In this document: one piece after another, positions 1 through 13,877 of the stretch
Layout of the letters: each line of letters opens with the position of its first letter
Numbering within the stretch: the stretch's first letter is position 1
DNA from: Sclerurus mexicanus
Lineage: Eukaryota; Chordata; Aves; Passeriformes; Furnariidae
DNA length: 64,000 nucleotides
Assembly: GCA_013396755.1 (NCBI GenBank)
Contig: VWZF01002195.1
Coordinates: 1,738,234-1,802,233, forward strand
Reading direction: 5' to 3'
The notes under the pieces: generated by a model
The model's database searches: none
What the model was told of the DNA's origin: nothing
What the model saw: the letters and a program-made list of their open reading frames with translations, nothing else
Made by a program: the position numbers and the translations under genes

Positions 1-3000
1 TTAACTGCTGAAGTAGCAAGACCATATTAAGACTTAACTGGGATTTTAACTGGAAGACAACATTAACTCCTGGTTATTCACTAAAGCAAACAAAATTGCT
101 TTATTACCAAAATTATGAATGCAACATAGTTTCTCAGAACCTGTTCTGAGAGGTTTCCAGATGGTGTAATTCTTCATGTAGTAAAAGAAACCATATGTTC
201 TCTGACTAAACTACTTTCTGCTTTAAACAAAAGCAAATAATAATGGAATATAACATAATTAAAGGGAAAGGTCTTCAACTTTGTCAGTTTTTATGTAATA
301 TAGAGAAATACATGAGTTGCCGGAGTCTCACCACATCCTTCTAAAAAGACAAGTGCAAATAAAATTAAGTGTTTTGCCTTTGCATCGCTGGACAGTTTCC
401 CACACTTTGAATTATTAGAGACCCAAAAGCCAACAGAAGACATTAGAGGCTATGTGGATATTTCTGACAAGACAGCGAGTTTTCAGACCAAGAGACATGT
501 ACTGGCTTGCATCTTCATTGCAAAGGATTAGCTTCATTTAGGGTAAATTTGTCTCAGAGAGCTGCAATGGTTGAAAATAGTGTGAGGGAACAAGATGATG
601 ATTAAGCGTAATGGTCAATCTGGTCCCAATTTCACTCCTTGAAGGCTTTTATTTGAAGATGTAGATTTTATGACCTTTTTGCAGCTCACTGGGCACTTAA
701 GGAACAGCAGTATGAATGAGAATATGGTTCATTATAGTCTTTAGAGCTGTTGAGATTTTTTTTGGACATAGTGTAGTCCACCAATATTAGAGATCCCCAA
801 GTAAACTCTGAGTGAGACACCAGGTCTCTGCAGATATATTAGCTTGAGGAGTATAGTAATTTTAGAGTAGTGATTTGTCCATTCTAATTAGCACTGCTTA
901 GGCAAATGCATCCAGTAATTCAGTTATGCTTCTTCTAATAGTGATACTTTGTTCAAATTATTCCATTCAGATTTCATTGCTGGTAATATTTTAGTGAAAT
1001 GTATGATGTACATGGGAATATCTTCTCAGTAGGTTGTAGTAAGTCTAAAACCAAAAATGGAGATTTTTCCCATGTAAAGTAAGTCATTGGGCATCAAAGA
1101 AAGCAATGTTTTAAGCCCCAATTAGTATAAAATTTCACAGAAAAGAGAGCATATTTTGCATCCTGCAGAGATATAAAGCTCACTTCTCTTCCAATTATAA
1201 AACACCATGATCAGTATCTTTGCAACACAGAACACATCCAATGATTATATGATAATATTATCATAAGAAACTCTTTACTCAATACAGACCAAACACCTGC
1301 CTCTTGTCCAAGAAACACTCTAAAACCTATCACTCATAAAACAAACACTAATTTTATAAATGCTATACTATAAAATGCTATATAAGATACTTTTTAATGT
1401 ATAGGAGTTAGGAGACATCTATGTAACTCTACATCAGGGACCAGATCCATTATCAAATGCTATATTTGATTCCAGAATGTGTTGGTGACATGTTCTATTA
1501 GAGTTTGACCCATTTGTATTCATTTAATAGCTGCTGCCAAAAGGAACCCACAGGTAATATAGCACAGTCATAAGCTGTAATTAACCTCCCATGGCAGTTC
1601 AGCAGACACAGTCTTGTGTTTCATTCCTGGTCTGTGCCACTATCAAAAACCCTGTCCAAAATTACCTAGACACAGACATATCTGAACAAAACTGTACCTA
1701 GAATCAGAATGTGCTATAACCAGCCTGCTTGCTACTGCTGTTGTAATGGGCCCTGAGGCTCACTAAAAAGTCACTTGTCTCCTCAAAAGAAGACAAATGT
1801 AAAATTCTATTTAATTTCTTCTTGCTTTAGTTTCCATTTTGCCTCTAGTGGTATCTTTTACAAAAGATAATTAGCACCATGAATGAGCCATCTGCATCAC
1901 TCATGTTGATTTTTTATTCCCTCTGGAGCCGAACCTTTAGCCTTTAGCTTAGCCATTTGGTGCCTGTGAGACTAGCTGTATGTCACAGTCATTGACAAAG
2001 ACAAATAATGACACCCTACTGAAGTAAGCACAATTTATTAATAAAAATAATGTGAGATGGGCTGATTTGAATGCTTCTTACTGGTAAGATGCTTAAACAA
2101 AAACTTAGACTTCTATTGATGCTAAAATTTCATCTATAGGATCTCAAAAAAAAAAAAAAGAAAAACAGAAAAGAAAATCATTTAAATAATTTATATAACC
2201 TGCCTCCATCTCTGCATGGACTTTAGTTACAGCAGTCATGACAGGATGTATAGCCAGATCAAGAGAATGTTGCTGGATTTTTCAAGATGTCAGTCAGGTG
2301 CAGGCTTTTTTATTTACTGATTTCAGAAAAAAAATAAAAATGCCAGCCGAATGAGAAAAGGTTTTCTTATTGTCTGCCACTTGGAAAAAACCATTTAGAA
2401 AAGGTTTCAAAACAACCCCTCTGCCAGTTCTGTTGTCCTTAAATCAGTTCCTTTTTAGTCAGAAGAAACATCAATAAAAGATGATTCTTTATCAATATGC
2501 TTTGTCATTCAATGATTTTGTTTACTTATTTTTACTTATTGCAAGGCACCAAGATTTCAAATGCTGAAGTTTATATCAGAAATTATCCTGAACTCTTTAA
2601 CAGAATGCTCTGGTCTCTATATGCAGCTTCTTGCACAAACAACCTGCAGAATTGATGGCTGTCAAAGAATTAACCACTCAGAGTTCAATCCAATATGTAG
2701 TAGGTCCTTGATTTAATGGGAGACTCAACTGAAAAAAATGACAATAGATTTTGGCCAAAACCATAATACTTTATGCACACTATTGCCTAACACCCCTCAC
2801 TGAAATAGAATAGCAGTTGGATGAGTATAGAGTCATGTTGAGTTTTGTCACAATATTATCAAAAAAGGATTTTTCTCAATAAGAGAATAGTGCTTGGATA
2901 AGAAGAATGACAATATATTTATGATCACTGTGAAAAGAAAATCTTTTGGTATCTGGTGATGGAGGCAGTTCTTACTCTGATGTTAAGTCCAACAGGTAAT

Positions 3001-6000
3001 ATTGAGATTTAGTCTTTTTTATTTTATAAAGTAGAAAGAAAATACTCAACAATATTTTCATTCATATTTATTATTCAGTTGTGCATTAAATTCATGTAAG
3101 TTACTTGTTGCAGCTGTTCTTCCTTCTGAAGTCAGTATATCAGTGAACAATATGAAATATTTGACAACCAGTCACTACATATAATGTAGAAAGACAAGAC
3201 TTTCGGACTTGCACAAATTCCCTCTCACCAGAGACAAGTTATTGCAGTGGTTATTTTCATGCTAATGAAATTTCTATGACTCCTAGATGAACCACTCAGA
3301 CCTTTACTGGCCTAGATATAGAAAGCTGGTTTAGCTTTCCATTCATGTTTTCCTTTTTTTGTTTACTGCTTGTGGCTGTTGAAACATCAGCTATCGGAAG
3401 AAGCATTCAAATAGGTTGTTTTTAAGTCAACTTCAGTAACACAAATATCAACTCTTGTATACAAAGTGCAGTTTTGGGAGATCTAAGACACATTGGAACT
3501 GGAGCCTGCAATACTTAAATAAACAAAGTGTCAGGGTGTCTGGTTTAGGATATAAGTTAATAAAAGAACAAGGAAAGAAGTGCTACCATTTCTGACAGTT
3601 TCAGCCTCAGCAGCATCATTAATGGAGCAGAGGCTGATTTTTTTTTAAACACATTCATGATCATCTCTGAACTATACTCTGAAACTGAAACTGTTTTTGC
3701 TTCCTCAGTGGTTGACATTATCTGCCTAGATGTTTTGATATCTCACAGTAGAGACTTTGTACTGTCCACTGGGTTTAGGTTTTATGGTTTTTGTGAAAGT
3801 CATATCAAAATGCCTAAAAGGAATCAAAGAGTCTGAACATCAGAAAGATATTACCAGATACTTTAATTAATGTGAAAATGTAGAGAGGGAACTAAAGTAT
3901 AGATTTTTATTTTTTTTTTCCAGTCTAAAATGATTTATTTATTTATATTTTGGAATCTTCAGAAAACATGTCTTATGCAAAATATATAAACAGCTAGGGA
4001 AATATTTCAGAAGATATTAAAAAGACTTGTGTTTAGTTTCCTGGGCACATAAAAATCCTAGCCTTTCTTGAAGAGGTAATAGGATAAGAAGAAAATCACA
4101 GTTAAAGATTACCTAACAAAGCTTGAAAAATTAATATATTATTGTTGGAATTACAGGAATAATTGTTCCTAGAGGAAAAACGTAGCAACATTTAAACTAA
4201 AACAGGCAATGTCTATAAGTCTGTCTTAAGTAAAGTAGAATAGGTTATTAAAATATATATTAAGAAATGCATTGTGGTCAGACCATATGAAAAACCTTGA
4301 TTTTAGTTCCAAATGCATCAGGAAATTTTACAACTTTGGTTTGTCCATCACTGAATCATAGTAAATAGAGATAAATAAGATTTGTGCATGTGCCTAAATC
4401 ATCCCTCTACCAGATCCAGGTTATTTTTAACAGACCATTGCCTACTCCACTTTACAGTGACTCATACAATATGTCTTCTAAAAACAAGTCACAGAGACAG
4501 TTTCATGATATAATAAATCATATGGGACTGGTTTAGAATATGTCATTCCGTTGCAAAATAGAAATTAGGATAAAATTCAATCCATTAACAGAGATTTTCT
4601 CTACACATTCAATCATTTCTTCCTGTTTGATAAGTGCCAATATATTACTTCTTCACTACTCCCTTTCATTATTCCTTCCTTTGAATTCCATCCAAACCTA
4701 AACTCAATTGCATATGTTGTTATAACACTCATTAATGTCATTCAGCCACTCTGCATATTTTTTAGGTCAAGCTGACCTTGAAATATGCTACTGCTTTTGA
4801 ATAATTTATTTTGTTCAACTTTGGAAGAGTAGCATCCTAAGGAAAATTATTTTGTAGTCAGGGTGTTTGTTCACCCCACAAACAGACAAATAAACAAAAC
4901 ATCAGAAAAATCCCAAATTATTTTCTATCAGATTTACAGGCTTTCCAGATGAAACTAAGGCATGCTTCCTCTTATTCTGGTAAATCTGGATAACACTGTT
5001 TTTATTTTTTATTTTCATATAGTTTGGATGAATTTCCTCTTTTTTAATTCTTTAAATAACTTTGCAACAAGAGCTGCCAAAATTTGTTTTTCTTTCATGT
5101 TGTTCAACTTACTTACACCAAGGGAAGATCTTTCCCTAAAATATTCTCTTTTCCAGTACTGAACCTGTGCTTCAGAATCACCAGTTAATATTTTGTATAT
5201 ATTTTTACTTCCATGTCTTTCCAGATTTACCTTGGAGAAGCATATCTAAAACTAGTGAAATAGAAATGTTGTATTAATTTATTTAAAATTATTATTATTA
5301 AATTATTTTAAATTTATGTATTTTAAAATCTTAAATAGTTGTCTAAACACATTATGATTACATATTTGATCAGTAACAATGGTTGCTCACTGCTTTATCT
5401 ACACCTCTATTATTCTGTGCACATTTTGTATAATTGATTATATAAACTCATTACGTAATGATTCCTATTACTAGTTGTCTAAACCATGCAGTAGTTGTCT
5501 GAGTGGGCAATCTAAGTTTCATAAACAGGAAGACCTTTTTTTCTGCTTCACCGAGCCTTAAAATGTTCGAGACTAGTTTGTGCAGATTTAAAGGTCTTTG
5601 TACATTTACTTTTTCCCTTTCCTTCAAACAGAAATGCCATCAGTGTTACTCCACAAGCCTTCAAGCTGTTATCTGAAGTAGTAACAAGTCAAATTGAATT
5701 TAGATGTACTAAAGCTTATTTGTCACATAAATAAGGCTTTGTTTATTGAGAAGTTTGAGGGTTTGTTAGTGAGGAAAAATGCACTGCTTTGGTTAAGAAA
5801 ACATACCCTGAGACACAGAACATATTCAGGTTGCCATATGCAGTCTTGGACAACCTGCTGGCAGGTCAAAAGGTTGTTAGTATCAGAGCTCATGATACAG
5901 CTGGAAGGAACAGAGACTCTTATGCTGGCAACAATTTTGCAGCTTCTACTACCCCATTGTTCAGTGTCATTAACCTTTGCCACTGAGTGCTGAATTTTTA

Positions 6001-6140
6001 CTTATAAACTGCTTTAGTTTTTACCTTTAGACCTTAGGATAGACTATAGTTTGGCTACTGGAATACACTGTGTGTGATTATGGAGGGTACTACATATCCA
6101 GGCTTCACCAGTTGCTTTCTTCTGCTTACTCTGCTGCTAA
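1..6140. other. AT-rich single-copy-looking DNA, no gene recognised
   Basis: No open frame here resembles a known protein, and no repeat family was recognised. The stretch holds scattered A/T runs (for example near 2147-2160 and 3907-3920). An interval near 5694-5993 is open on both strands for about 85-99 codons, but there is no recognisable product and no convincing flanking splice sites. It reads as intergenic or intronic DNA. Diverged regulatory elements could not be seen without alignment to other birds. Confidence 0.6.
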
Positions 6141-6221
6141 TTTCCTTCCTTCCTCCCTTCCTCCCTTCCTTCTTTCCTTCCTGCCTTCCCGCCTTCCTGC
6201 CTCCCTACCTTTTCTCTCCTT
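6141..6221. repeat. Pyrimidine-rich (TTCC)n-like microsatellite
   Basis: An interrupted tetranucleotide tract of TTCC, TCCC and TGCC units forms a nearly pure pyrimidine run on the plus strand. It is imperfect, so probably old. Such tracts vary in length between individuals. No gene is adjacent. Confidence 0.85.
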
Positions 6222-9200
6222 AGCAATTTCATTCTCTCTTTAGCGTAAAGCTCAGCTTTGCTGAATCTGTTTTCTCTTCTGTTTCTCTAGATGTGTGTAT
6301 CTCAAAGTGGAGGGGATATTGAAGTTTTTAAGTTGTTAAACTTTTGATCGAGATGAAACTGTAGAAAAGCTTTTTAGTTTAAAATTAGAATTTTCTGTTG
6401 TAGTACTTACAGAAAATATATTAACTCTTTACAATGAGCATTCCAGAAATATTAATGCCTGAGGGTTAAGGTATATGAAAGTCTAACTCAGACAGTAAAG
6501 CTTTTAATTGGTAATTACTGCCCTTTTTTATTATCATTATAAGCCTTTAAAGCCCGTTGACTTTAAATTCTTCTCTAGCTTTACTGCTTGGTTTGATACT
6601 TAGCCTGAATCTGTCTCCTTACTTCCTAAGAGTTATTCCTAGGAGTTATTATACAAATTATGCCTACACTGACCTTTATAAAAGCACTGTGATAATTGCA
6701 TGTTTTCATACAGTAAATCCTCATCTAAACCAGTGTCATCTGCAACAATAAGGAAATGGCTCTTCACTGGGGTAAAGTGTCCGTCATATGAAAGAGTTAC
6801 CAGTTTGACTTGGTGTGTCACTCCCCTGAAAAGAGTTCACAGCCTTGCTCCATTACATGAGGGTGGAGGTTCTAATCTTGGGTTACTACGCCTCTACCAG
6901 AGACATGGAATTACAGAGTGCTCTGGCACAGTAGTGTTGTTTCTAACAGAATTTCTATCCCCCTTCTGTAGAAATTTCTTGGAAATCTTCTGCAGAACTT
7001 ATATTCCCTATGAATTGTTCCAAATAAAGTAGAAATTATGAGTTCTTCACAATTTTTGTATTTTTAATGGAAGACCTGTAGGATTTTGTATTTCAAATTG
7101 TCAGAGCATCCAGAATAGGATTGAAGAGTGTCATGCAATAACAAAGATGATAAAATATCCCCTGAAACTGATGCCTACATCAGGAGCTGAAATGTTTTAC
7201 TAGATGTACAACACCTGCAGAGGCAGTTATGATACCTGCTGAGCACCCCATTTGCCAAAGATAGGTGCAAAGATTATAGATATTTTGGGGCCCAGAGGGA
7301 ATCTACTTTAAATGGTTTAAGGAACTTATGATATTGGTCTCTCATGTAGAAGAATGCTTGCTTCTTGCAACAATGTTTATTAGATAAATACTTACAGATA
7401 AGATTCACCTCCAAAATTATAAATCATAGACACATAAAGTAAATGACAGAATTGAAATTAGTGACACATGCTGTCACTATCTCCTCGCCAGGTGTTCATT
7501 AGCTGCACAGACTGATAGCTATTTTACTACATGAGACTACAATTTTATATATATTGGCTTCACTTTATAGAACTGAATTTTGCCAGAATATGAGACAGAC
7601 CTTGGATGCAGCTCACGGCATTTTACTCACATAGTCACTGAACAGCTGATATCATTGTTGAATAGCAGAAGGAAAAGGTCATTTGGTGGTGAGGTTCAGA
7701 AGTATTAAGAAATTTAATAGGAATTTGTCTAGGTATAGTCAACCAGAGACTTAAAACACATTTTATGACTCAACCCAAGTAAGGGAAGGAAAGTGTAAAA
7801 TAACCTGTTGTTGCTATGCATTAAAAAAAAAAAAAAAATTAATAACAACATTCACTTGATATGAAGAGCCTGTGTATAAAAAGACCAGAATCAAACATGA
7901 AGAACAGATTATCTGCTATGCCCATGTTCCAATGCTGCCTACTTACCACTTCTACTTTTTTTACTGGGGACACACCCCCAGATTTCGAACTCTCACTGCA
8001 ATTCATGCAGTTTTTCCGACTAAGACAGAATGCAAACATTTTATTTTTTTTTTCTGTGTAGCCAATTCTTAACAGAACACTGCTTTAATACTCATATAAG
8101 AAAAAGCCTGAATTAAGAAAGTGACAAGTCAGGAGTCTTCCAGTGAAATCAGTGAAATCATTGCAGTTTGATAAGAAACAAACTCTGACCTACATGTATC
8201 AGAAGACAGAGTTTATCCAAATTTCTTTTAGCAACATCCAACAAACCATTACAAGAAACAGATTAATGGGGCTTTTTTAATTCAGCATGGAATCCTCCAA
8301 AGTCACAGAATTGAGCAGGGTTTTTTCTTTTTTTTAGATTCCCTTTGTAGAAAGCTTTCATGCATAGAGCTCTTTTTGCAATCAACAAATCAATGATATA
8401 TAGCTGTATTTCTTAGAATGCAAGAACATGAGGAAAATTGCTTATAATTCTGCATAGCACAATACACAATTAAAATTGATTCGAATGCTTCCTGAAGTCA
8501 ACAAAGATTTTCATGCAACAGACACTGAGATGTCTTCAGCTTGTCAGCATTACAGATTTTCCATTTCTACAAAAGTTGAGCTTTATATTTGATTTAAGCA
8601 GAATTTTTCTACATAAACTAGATGTTTATTCACACAAGCACATTGCCAAATTAAAAAGTGTTTCCAATAAAAATACCATTGCTCTGACTTTTCCTGTTCC
8701 CTAGAAATAAGGAAGGGAAATAGTGTACTATTTTGAAACTTTTAATTGTAGATTTCTTTTGACATTGTAAAGGCCAGCAGGTACTTTACTAGGAGTTATG
8801 GTGGCACTGTAAATCAGACAGCAAGGGATCATACATGAAGTATGGTTTTCAGAACAATTTCCAGAAGACAACATGCTATGTTTCTTGAAAATAATGTGTT
8901 CACTCCTTCACTGTCTTGCACCTTTTGTATCCACTTTCACCCTTGCATAAAAAAGTTAATTGTATTAGTAGCACTTTATGTCCTCTGTACACAAGAGAAA
9001 TAGCAAATCACAAAATTTTGACTGCTCAATTTTAATTTTAGTAATAGTCAATTTAATTAATTTTTATACTGAACAAAGGAATCTAAAGTGAATTCAAAGG
9101 AAAATAGTTCACAACTATTTCTACTTGATGATCAAAAGAGTGAATATTCATATTGTGAATATAAAAACTGCCTTATTTTCCTTTATACTTTTTGTACTCA

Positions 9201-9406
9201 GCAAAGCTCAAAGTAGAATGTTTCCCAAAGAAGTTCATTCACTATTGCTCATGATTGTATAGTACTAATATAGTATCAAGAACAGAAATTTTATTTTAAC
9301 CTTAACTTGTGATTTTATTCCTGTGTGTGAAGACTAATAGCACTCTTCATTTTAAGTATAAGGAGTGTAACAGTAGAGTGTACTCCAACTTACAGTTTGT
9401 TATAGA
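6222..9406. other. AT-rich DNA, no gene recognised
   Basis: Only short unrecognised open frames occur (66 codons or fewer, apart from one of 110 codons at 6700-7032 with no family resemblance). A 16-base A run lies at 7823-7838. I saw no repeat family and no exon with both convincing splice sites. Confidence 0.55.
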
Positions 9407-9428
9407 CATATATATATATATATATATA
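9407..9428. repeat. (AT)n dinucleotide microsatellite
   Basis: A pure alternating AT run of about 11 units. It sits in AT-rich flanks with no gene nearby. Confidence 0.9.
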
Positions 9429-11104
9429 GGATAAGCAGTTTGCTTAGAGACCAAAACCAGAAGACACTTATTAGAATGCAAGTTGACAAAAATCAATAGT
9501 GTACAACACTATTCCTTTCAAAACAATACTTACTTTTACACTGATTTATGTCTTCATCCTAAGCTACATTTATGTGAAAAAAGTATTTCAAGTACTAACA
9601 TCCTTTGGTGTTTTTAAATGTCGTAGTCACAGGACATTGCCAGTGCATCAAATAATTTAGCTCCAACTTGCATACAGTATCACGGAGGTTTAGTCTCTTG
9701 CCAAGGACATAACACAAATTAATCTGTTTTTCCTTTATCTTCTGTTTTTATGCAGACTTTGTCACAGGCTGATTCTCATCATAACTTTCCTTTGACCTTT
9801 TCAGAGTATTCTGTGATATTAGGTAAAGAAAATAGGATAGGTATATCTTATGGGAGAAAACAGAAATGGCATGGTAAACAATTTTCAATGCAGAGAACCA
9901 ACAGAAACATTCTAATACAAATGTGGGAGACTTGCAAATAATTTATTAATAAAAGATCAAGCTAAAGTATCCAAGTAGAAGCAGGAATCAGCTGAAATCT
10001 CATGTTCTTATTTTAGTAAATAAGTCAGAGGCTGTATTATTCATTGATCCAAGCAATTTAAGGGTATGATGTTGTCTAACCATCTGCATATTGAGACCAA
10101 GATATCTCAAATACTTTTTTTTTTAACAATCCTGTAACTCCTGATTGTACTATGAGAGGAATAGTAATAACAAAGGACTTATTGAAAACCTATGCTACAA
10201 TATAGATCTTTATCATTTAGGAACTCCTTACCTTTTTTTCTGCATATAAATCTATCCAAGTCAGTATGTGTAAATAATGACTTCCTATTTTAATCAAAAC
10301 ATTCTGTAGTATTACCTAAAAATTTCAGTAGTAATGATTTTATATTTTCTTTTAGGGAGCTGATAAAACCACAAGAGGCAAATGGCAGAATCCGTTATTT
10401 CAAAAACAGTTGGAAATCATGTTAAAAAATGCACTGTTAGAAGTATTGGAAGAGTCATCAAATCAAAAGCTTGTCAAATTTGGTGTCTGGTCTGTGATGA
10501 TGGCTAATAATAGATGCAAAGGAAAAAGTATGGGGAAAACACTAGTGAAAATAAAAATATTTTACTGGAATGGTCTTCAATACACTCCCATAAATTCGCA
10601 GATTATGAGCTTTATGAGCAAAGTGGTGTATTTTCATGTCTCATAGCCCTCAATGGATCATATTAATTTCACTGATTTTCAAGTTGCTCTCAGAAGCCTT
10701 TGGTGCTTCTTGAAATTCAAAGTAAGTTGTGCCAGAGAGCTCCACTGTCAGCTTAATCTGATGCTCCATAACATTTATATTTGAAAAGGCAGTGACAAAT
10801 CTTTCCTCACTCATACTCTCCATGTCATTTACGATTTTGTAGATCTCTGTTCTATCTCCTTGTCCGTCTTCTCCCCATATCAATTCAGCAGACTGAATAA
10901 TATCTTTCTCTTTAGTGGTTCCTTGCATGGGGAATGGTTCCTTACTGTCTAAAAGTAAATCATTCCTGTCACTTTTCTCTGTGGCTTTTTCATCTAAAAA
11001 CTACTACACCATTTCCTTAATAGGGGAGTCAGATATCTATATATCATTCAAGATGAGGGTGTAGGGATTGAATAGTGGGACATGTTGTCTTCTGTTTAAA
11101 AGCC
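9429..11104. other. AT-rich DNA with one weak LINE-like frame
   Basis: Nothing is recognised except the minus-strand open frame at 10650-10928, listed separately. A plus-strand open frame at 10410-10646 has no family resemblance and no clear splice context, so I do not call it a gene. Confidence 0.5.
10650..10928 (-). pseudogene. Possible remnant of LINE reverse-transcriptase C-terminus
   Basis: A 92-codon minus-strand open frame contains the stretch GDRTEIYKIVNDMES, followed by a basic/His segment ending in IKLT. This resembles the region just after the RT domain in CR1/Jockey-type LINEs, where a pattern like R-x-E-x-Y-K-I-x-x-G precedes a basic segment. The expected downstream motif (roughly TQR-x-V-x-x-WN-x-LP) is not seen, and the upstream minus-strand sequence shows no clear RT domain. 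It may be an old decayed fragment or chance. The open frame by itself is not evidence of a gene. Confidence 0.25.
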
Positions 11105-11710
11105 ACTGCTCTTTTCCTAATAATTCCTAACATGTTCAGTTTTGCTTTGCTACTGATTGTTGAGCTGAAGTTTTTACATAGTTGCTTAGTATAAATCAGG
11201 ATCTCTTTCACTTGGAGACATGAATGTGTATGGAAAGTTTGGATTATTTTTTCCCTGAGGGCACTGCATTAGATATTTATGCATTGAATTGTTCTGTGTA
11301 GACGTTCCATTTTATTAGCAGACTTTATCACCTAGCTGTCTGCATTTCCTGGAGTGTTTATGAATAGCACAGGCACCAGCACAGATCTCTGTGGAACTTT
11401 TCTCCATTAGTGATCACTCTTCACAGGGAAAATAGACCATTATCTCCTATTTTTGTTTCTAGTTTGTTTGGCTTTTTTTTCTTTTTTTTTTATTAAAGAG
11501 GCATTCCTTCATGCAATGGCCTTCTTTTTTATTCCACAGTAGGTTACTTTCTTGAAGAATGACTAGTGAGAGAGGAACCGTGTCAAGTATCTTTTGGAAA
11601 TCTGAGTAAATTTTATCTTTTTTGCCAGTAAGCTGACTCTCACAAGGAAACTAATTAGTTTGTCAAGTATTATATATCTTTACGAAGAGGGAGAAGACTC
11701 TTCTTGAATT
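11105..11710 (-). mobile_element. Ancient CR1-type LINE fragment, antisense
   Basis: The plus strand reads as the complement of a CR1 ORF2 region. Recognisable blocks in order are: an 'ATTGTTGAGCTGAAG'-like block, 'AGGATCTCTTTC', a block ending 'TTTATGAATAGCACAGGCACCAGCACAGATC' at about 11358-11388, 'TGTGGAAC', and then 'TGTCAAGTATCTTTTGGAAATCTGAGTAAAT'-like sequence. That order matches the 3'-to-5' reading of amniote CR1 RT sequence. It is strongly diverged with many indels, and a T-rich tract interrupts it at about 11473-11492, so it is old and non-functional. The edges are approximate. Confidence 0.65.
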
Positions 11711-12035
11711 TCTTATTTGTCCACTAATTTTTTCTTAATTTTTTTTTTATTTTTTTACCAGTAGAATGGCTACAGATATAATACATAAAACTGGTAGTAG
11801 TAATTAAAGAAGTAGTCAAACAGTCCATGGCATACAAGAAACAAGTCAGCTGCCTGCCAATAGGCAAGACTTAAAGTGCTTTCAGAAGAGGAGGTTAAAG
11901 ATCTAGCTTTCTATATGGACATCTACTATTCAGGACTAAATTGAGGAGACTTCATCTGGAACTGAACCTCACCACTTCAGCTGTGGAAATCTCATTTCTT
12001 TGGTTAATGTCATTGCTGGAGTACTTTTGTCATTT
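11711..12035. other. AT-rich spacer between two CR1 fragments
   Basis: It starts with T-rich sequence (about 11727-11757), then unrecognised DNA. Part may be further decayed CR1 sequence, but I could not match it. Confidence 0.4.
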
Positions 12036-12325
12036 TTAAAAGGTTACAAAGATCATGCAAGGTCCCTGGTGGCTGGAAAAAGGCCATTACTGCACCCATC
12101 TCCAAAAAAGGCAGAAGGGACAGTCCATGGAGCTATAGGCTGCTCAGCCCCTGTTTGGTTCCTCGGAAATTCAAGAAGTTAGTCCTCCTCACAACTTTTG
12201 TTGCACACATAAAGGTGAAGGAGGCAAATGAGAATAATCCTCATGAATTTAACCAAAGGACTAGTTAGATTTAATGAAGTCCCTTCCAGTCTGAATTAGT
12301 ACACAATCCCATGATTTTGTGCATA
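12036..12325 (+). mobile_element. CR1 LINE fragment, sense, internally deleted
   Basis: The left part resembles the CR1 ORF2 block upstream of the RT core: tandem-Lys and 'aactacaggcc'-like sequence, here around 12084-12150. The right part jumps to the CR1 3' tail, with 'CCCTTCCAGTCTGAAT' and 'CCCATGATTTTG' near 12282-12320. The RT core between them is absent, so this is either a large internal deletion or two copies joined. It is non-coding. Confidence 0.65.
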
Positions 12326-13877
12326 AAGCCCTTTATTGCACATAATATACTTATTCTGGGATCATTGCCGTGCTAATGAAATACATTTCAGAGTTTTCTC
12401 CTAGTGGAGCAAGATCACTGGAACATCATAGCCTAGAGTGTATAAAGGATTCTATGAATTATATAGTATATCATAATTCCTGCCCAGCAGAGCTGAAAAA
12501 CAGCTAGAAAGAGAAGAAAAAGCAAGACACATTAAAGAAACCGTAGGAACAACAGAGTATTTTTATTAGTATTTGATTTGATAGCATATCATTCAATAAG
12601 TTGTAGCTATCGCATTAAAGACAAATCTTCAGAAAAGATCTTAGTTTCAAGGCAATGATGGATTTAGAAGTGCAAAACATTTTCTGCACTCCAATTCACA
12701 TCCAAATAGAGAGTTAAATAATCAGTAGAAGGGATAATCGTGTACATCAAAAGAAATATATATGTTACATAGTACAAATATTTTTAATATGTGAAACCCC
12801 ACAATTTTGGAATGAGCCAAATAAATTTTTGTAAAATATAAGTGGAAAAGTGCAGTCTTAATTAGTAAGTATAAGAAGTTTGATCGTGTTTGCAGCTAAT
12901 ATATCATGTTGTTATACTATAACCAGGTAAAACAAACAGACTAAATATCTAGTCTTTGAATCAATAAAATTTAAATTTGTTTAATTACTCATTCAATTCC
13001 CAGACCTGGCATGCAGCTGTAAAGCCAGATGACCTAGATGTTTTTGTGCTTTACAAAACTGGACACAAATTCCAGAAAATTCCAATAGGTGGACTGGTTA
13101 TAAACACCTCTGAGAGAAATGAGTGTTGTAAATTTGTTCAGAATAATATTATCCACACTAAGAAACCTTGATGATGTTTACTTACCACGTTGAGCACAAG
13201 TAATGGTAACTTTTTTTTCAGAGAAGGTGGTCAGAATACTAAGGGTAATACAGTATTTTACAGGTTTGCTGAAGGAAAATATATTTGCAGTAGTTACGTG
13301 TTCATCTCAATATTAAAATTTATGAACGTCACACTTATAAATGGCATTCCATTGAAAAGTGCCAAGTTATGGCCATATCTCAACAACATATTCAAATTAA
13401 ACACAGTTTGCAAAAGTCAGAGTTTTCTATTCTCTCCTACTGATATCTGACAGACAAGGTAAGTGGTTTTCTTCTAGCTAAGATATGTGGGACAATCAAA
13501 CACCCATTTTAGCTAGTCACCTTAAATATTCAGAGTAAGTTAGCAAAAGTACTTAGGAAATTGTCATTCTGGGTGAAACAGGTAAATCACAGGTTAACAA
13601 AGTAACTTAGAGAATTTCTGTGGTTCCTTCGCCCATCCTGCATCGGATCACAATATATCTAGATTTTCCTAGTCTGATGTCTGTCTAAACTGTGCTTATT
13701 TTTATGACATGAATTTTACAATCCCCATCACTTATCACTCACCTCTACTCTTAGACTGAAAAGCCCTCTAAAAAAACTTGTGCTGAAAATTAAAATGTTT
13801 ATTTCTTATGTTGTCTTCAAAAGATACATAGAACAAGAAACCTACATAAGTCTATAAATGGCCAATTTAATTCCATC
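12326..13877. other. AT-rich DNA, no gene recognised
   Basis: Short open frames at 12977-13171 and 13190-13450 have no recognisable product. A strong donor-like CAAG|GTAAGT occurs at about 13457, but no acceptor pairs with it to give a plausible exon. Confidence 0.5.

Noticed and set aside
5694..5993. Gene open on both strands
   Set aside because: The frames are short, overlap in opposite directions and have no family resemblance or supporting splice signals.
6141..6221. CRISPR-like or regulatory repeat
   Set aside because: It is an ordinary interrupted TTCC microsatellite. No regularly spaced repeats with unique spacers occur anywhere in the window.
13400..13460. Exon ending at CAAG|GTAAGT near 13457
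   Set aside because: The nearest acceptor-like site leaves only about five bases, and the frame upstream has a stop just before the donor.
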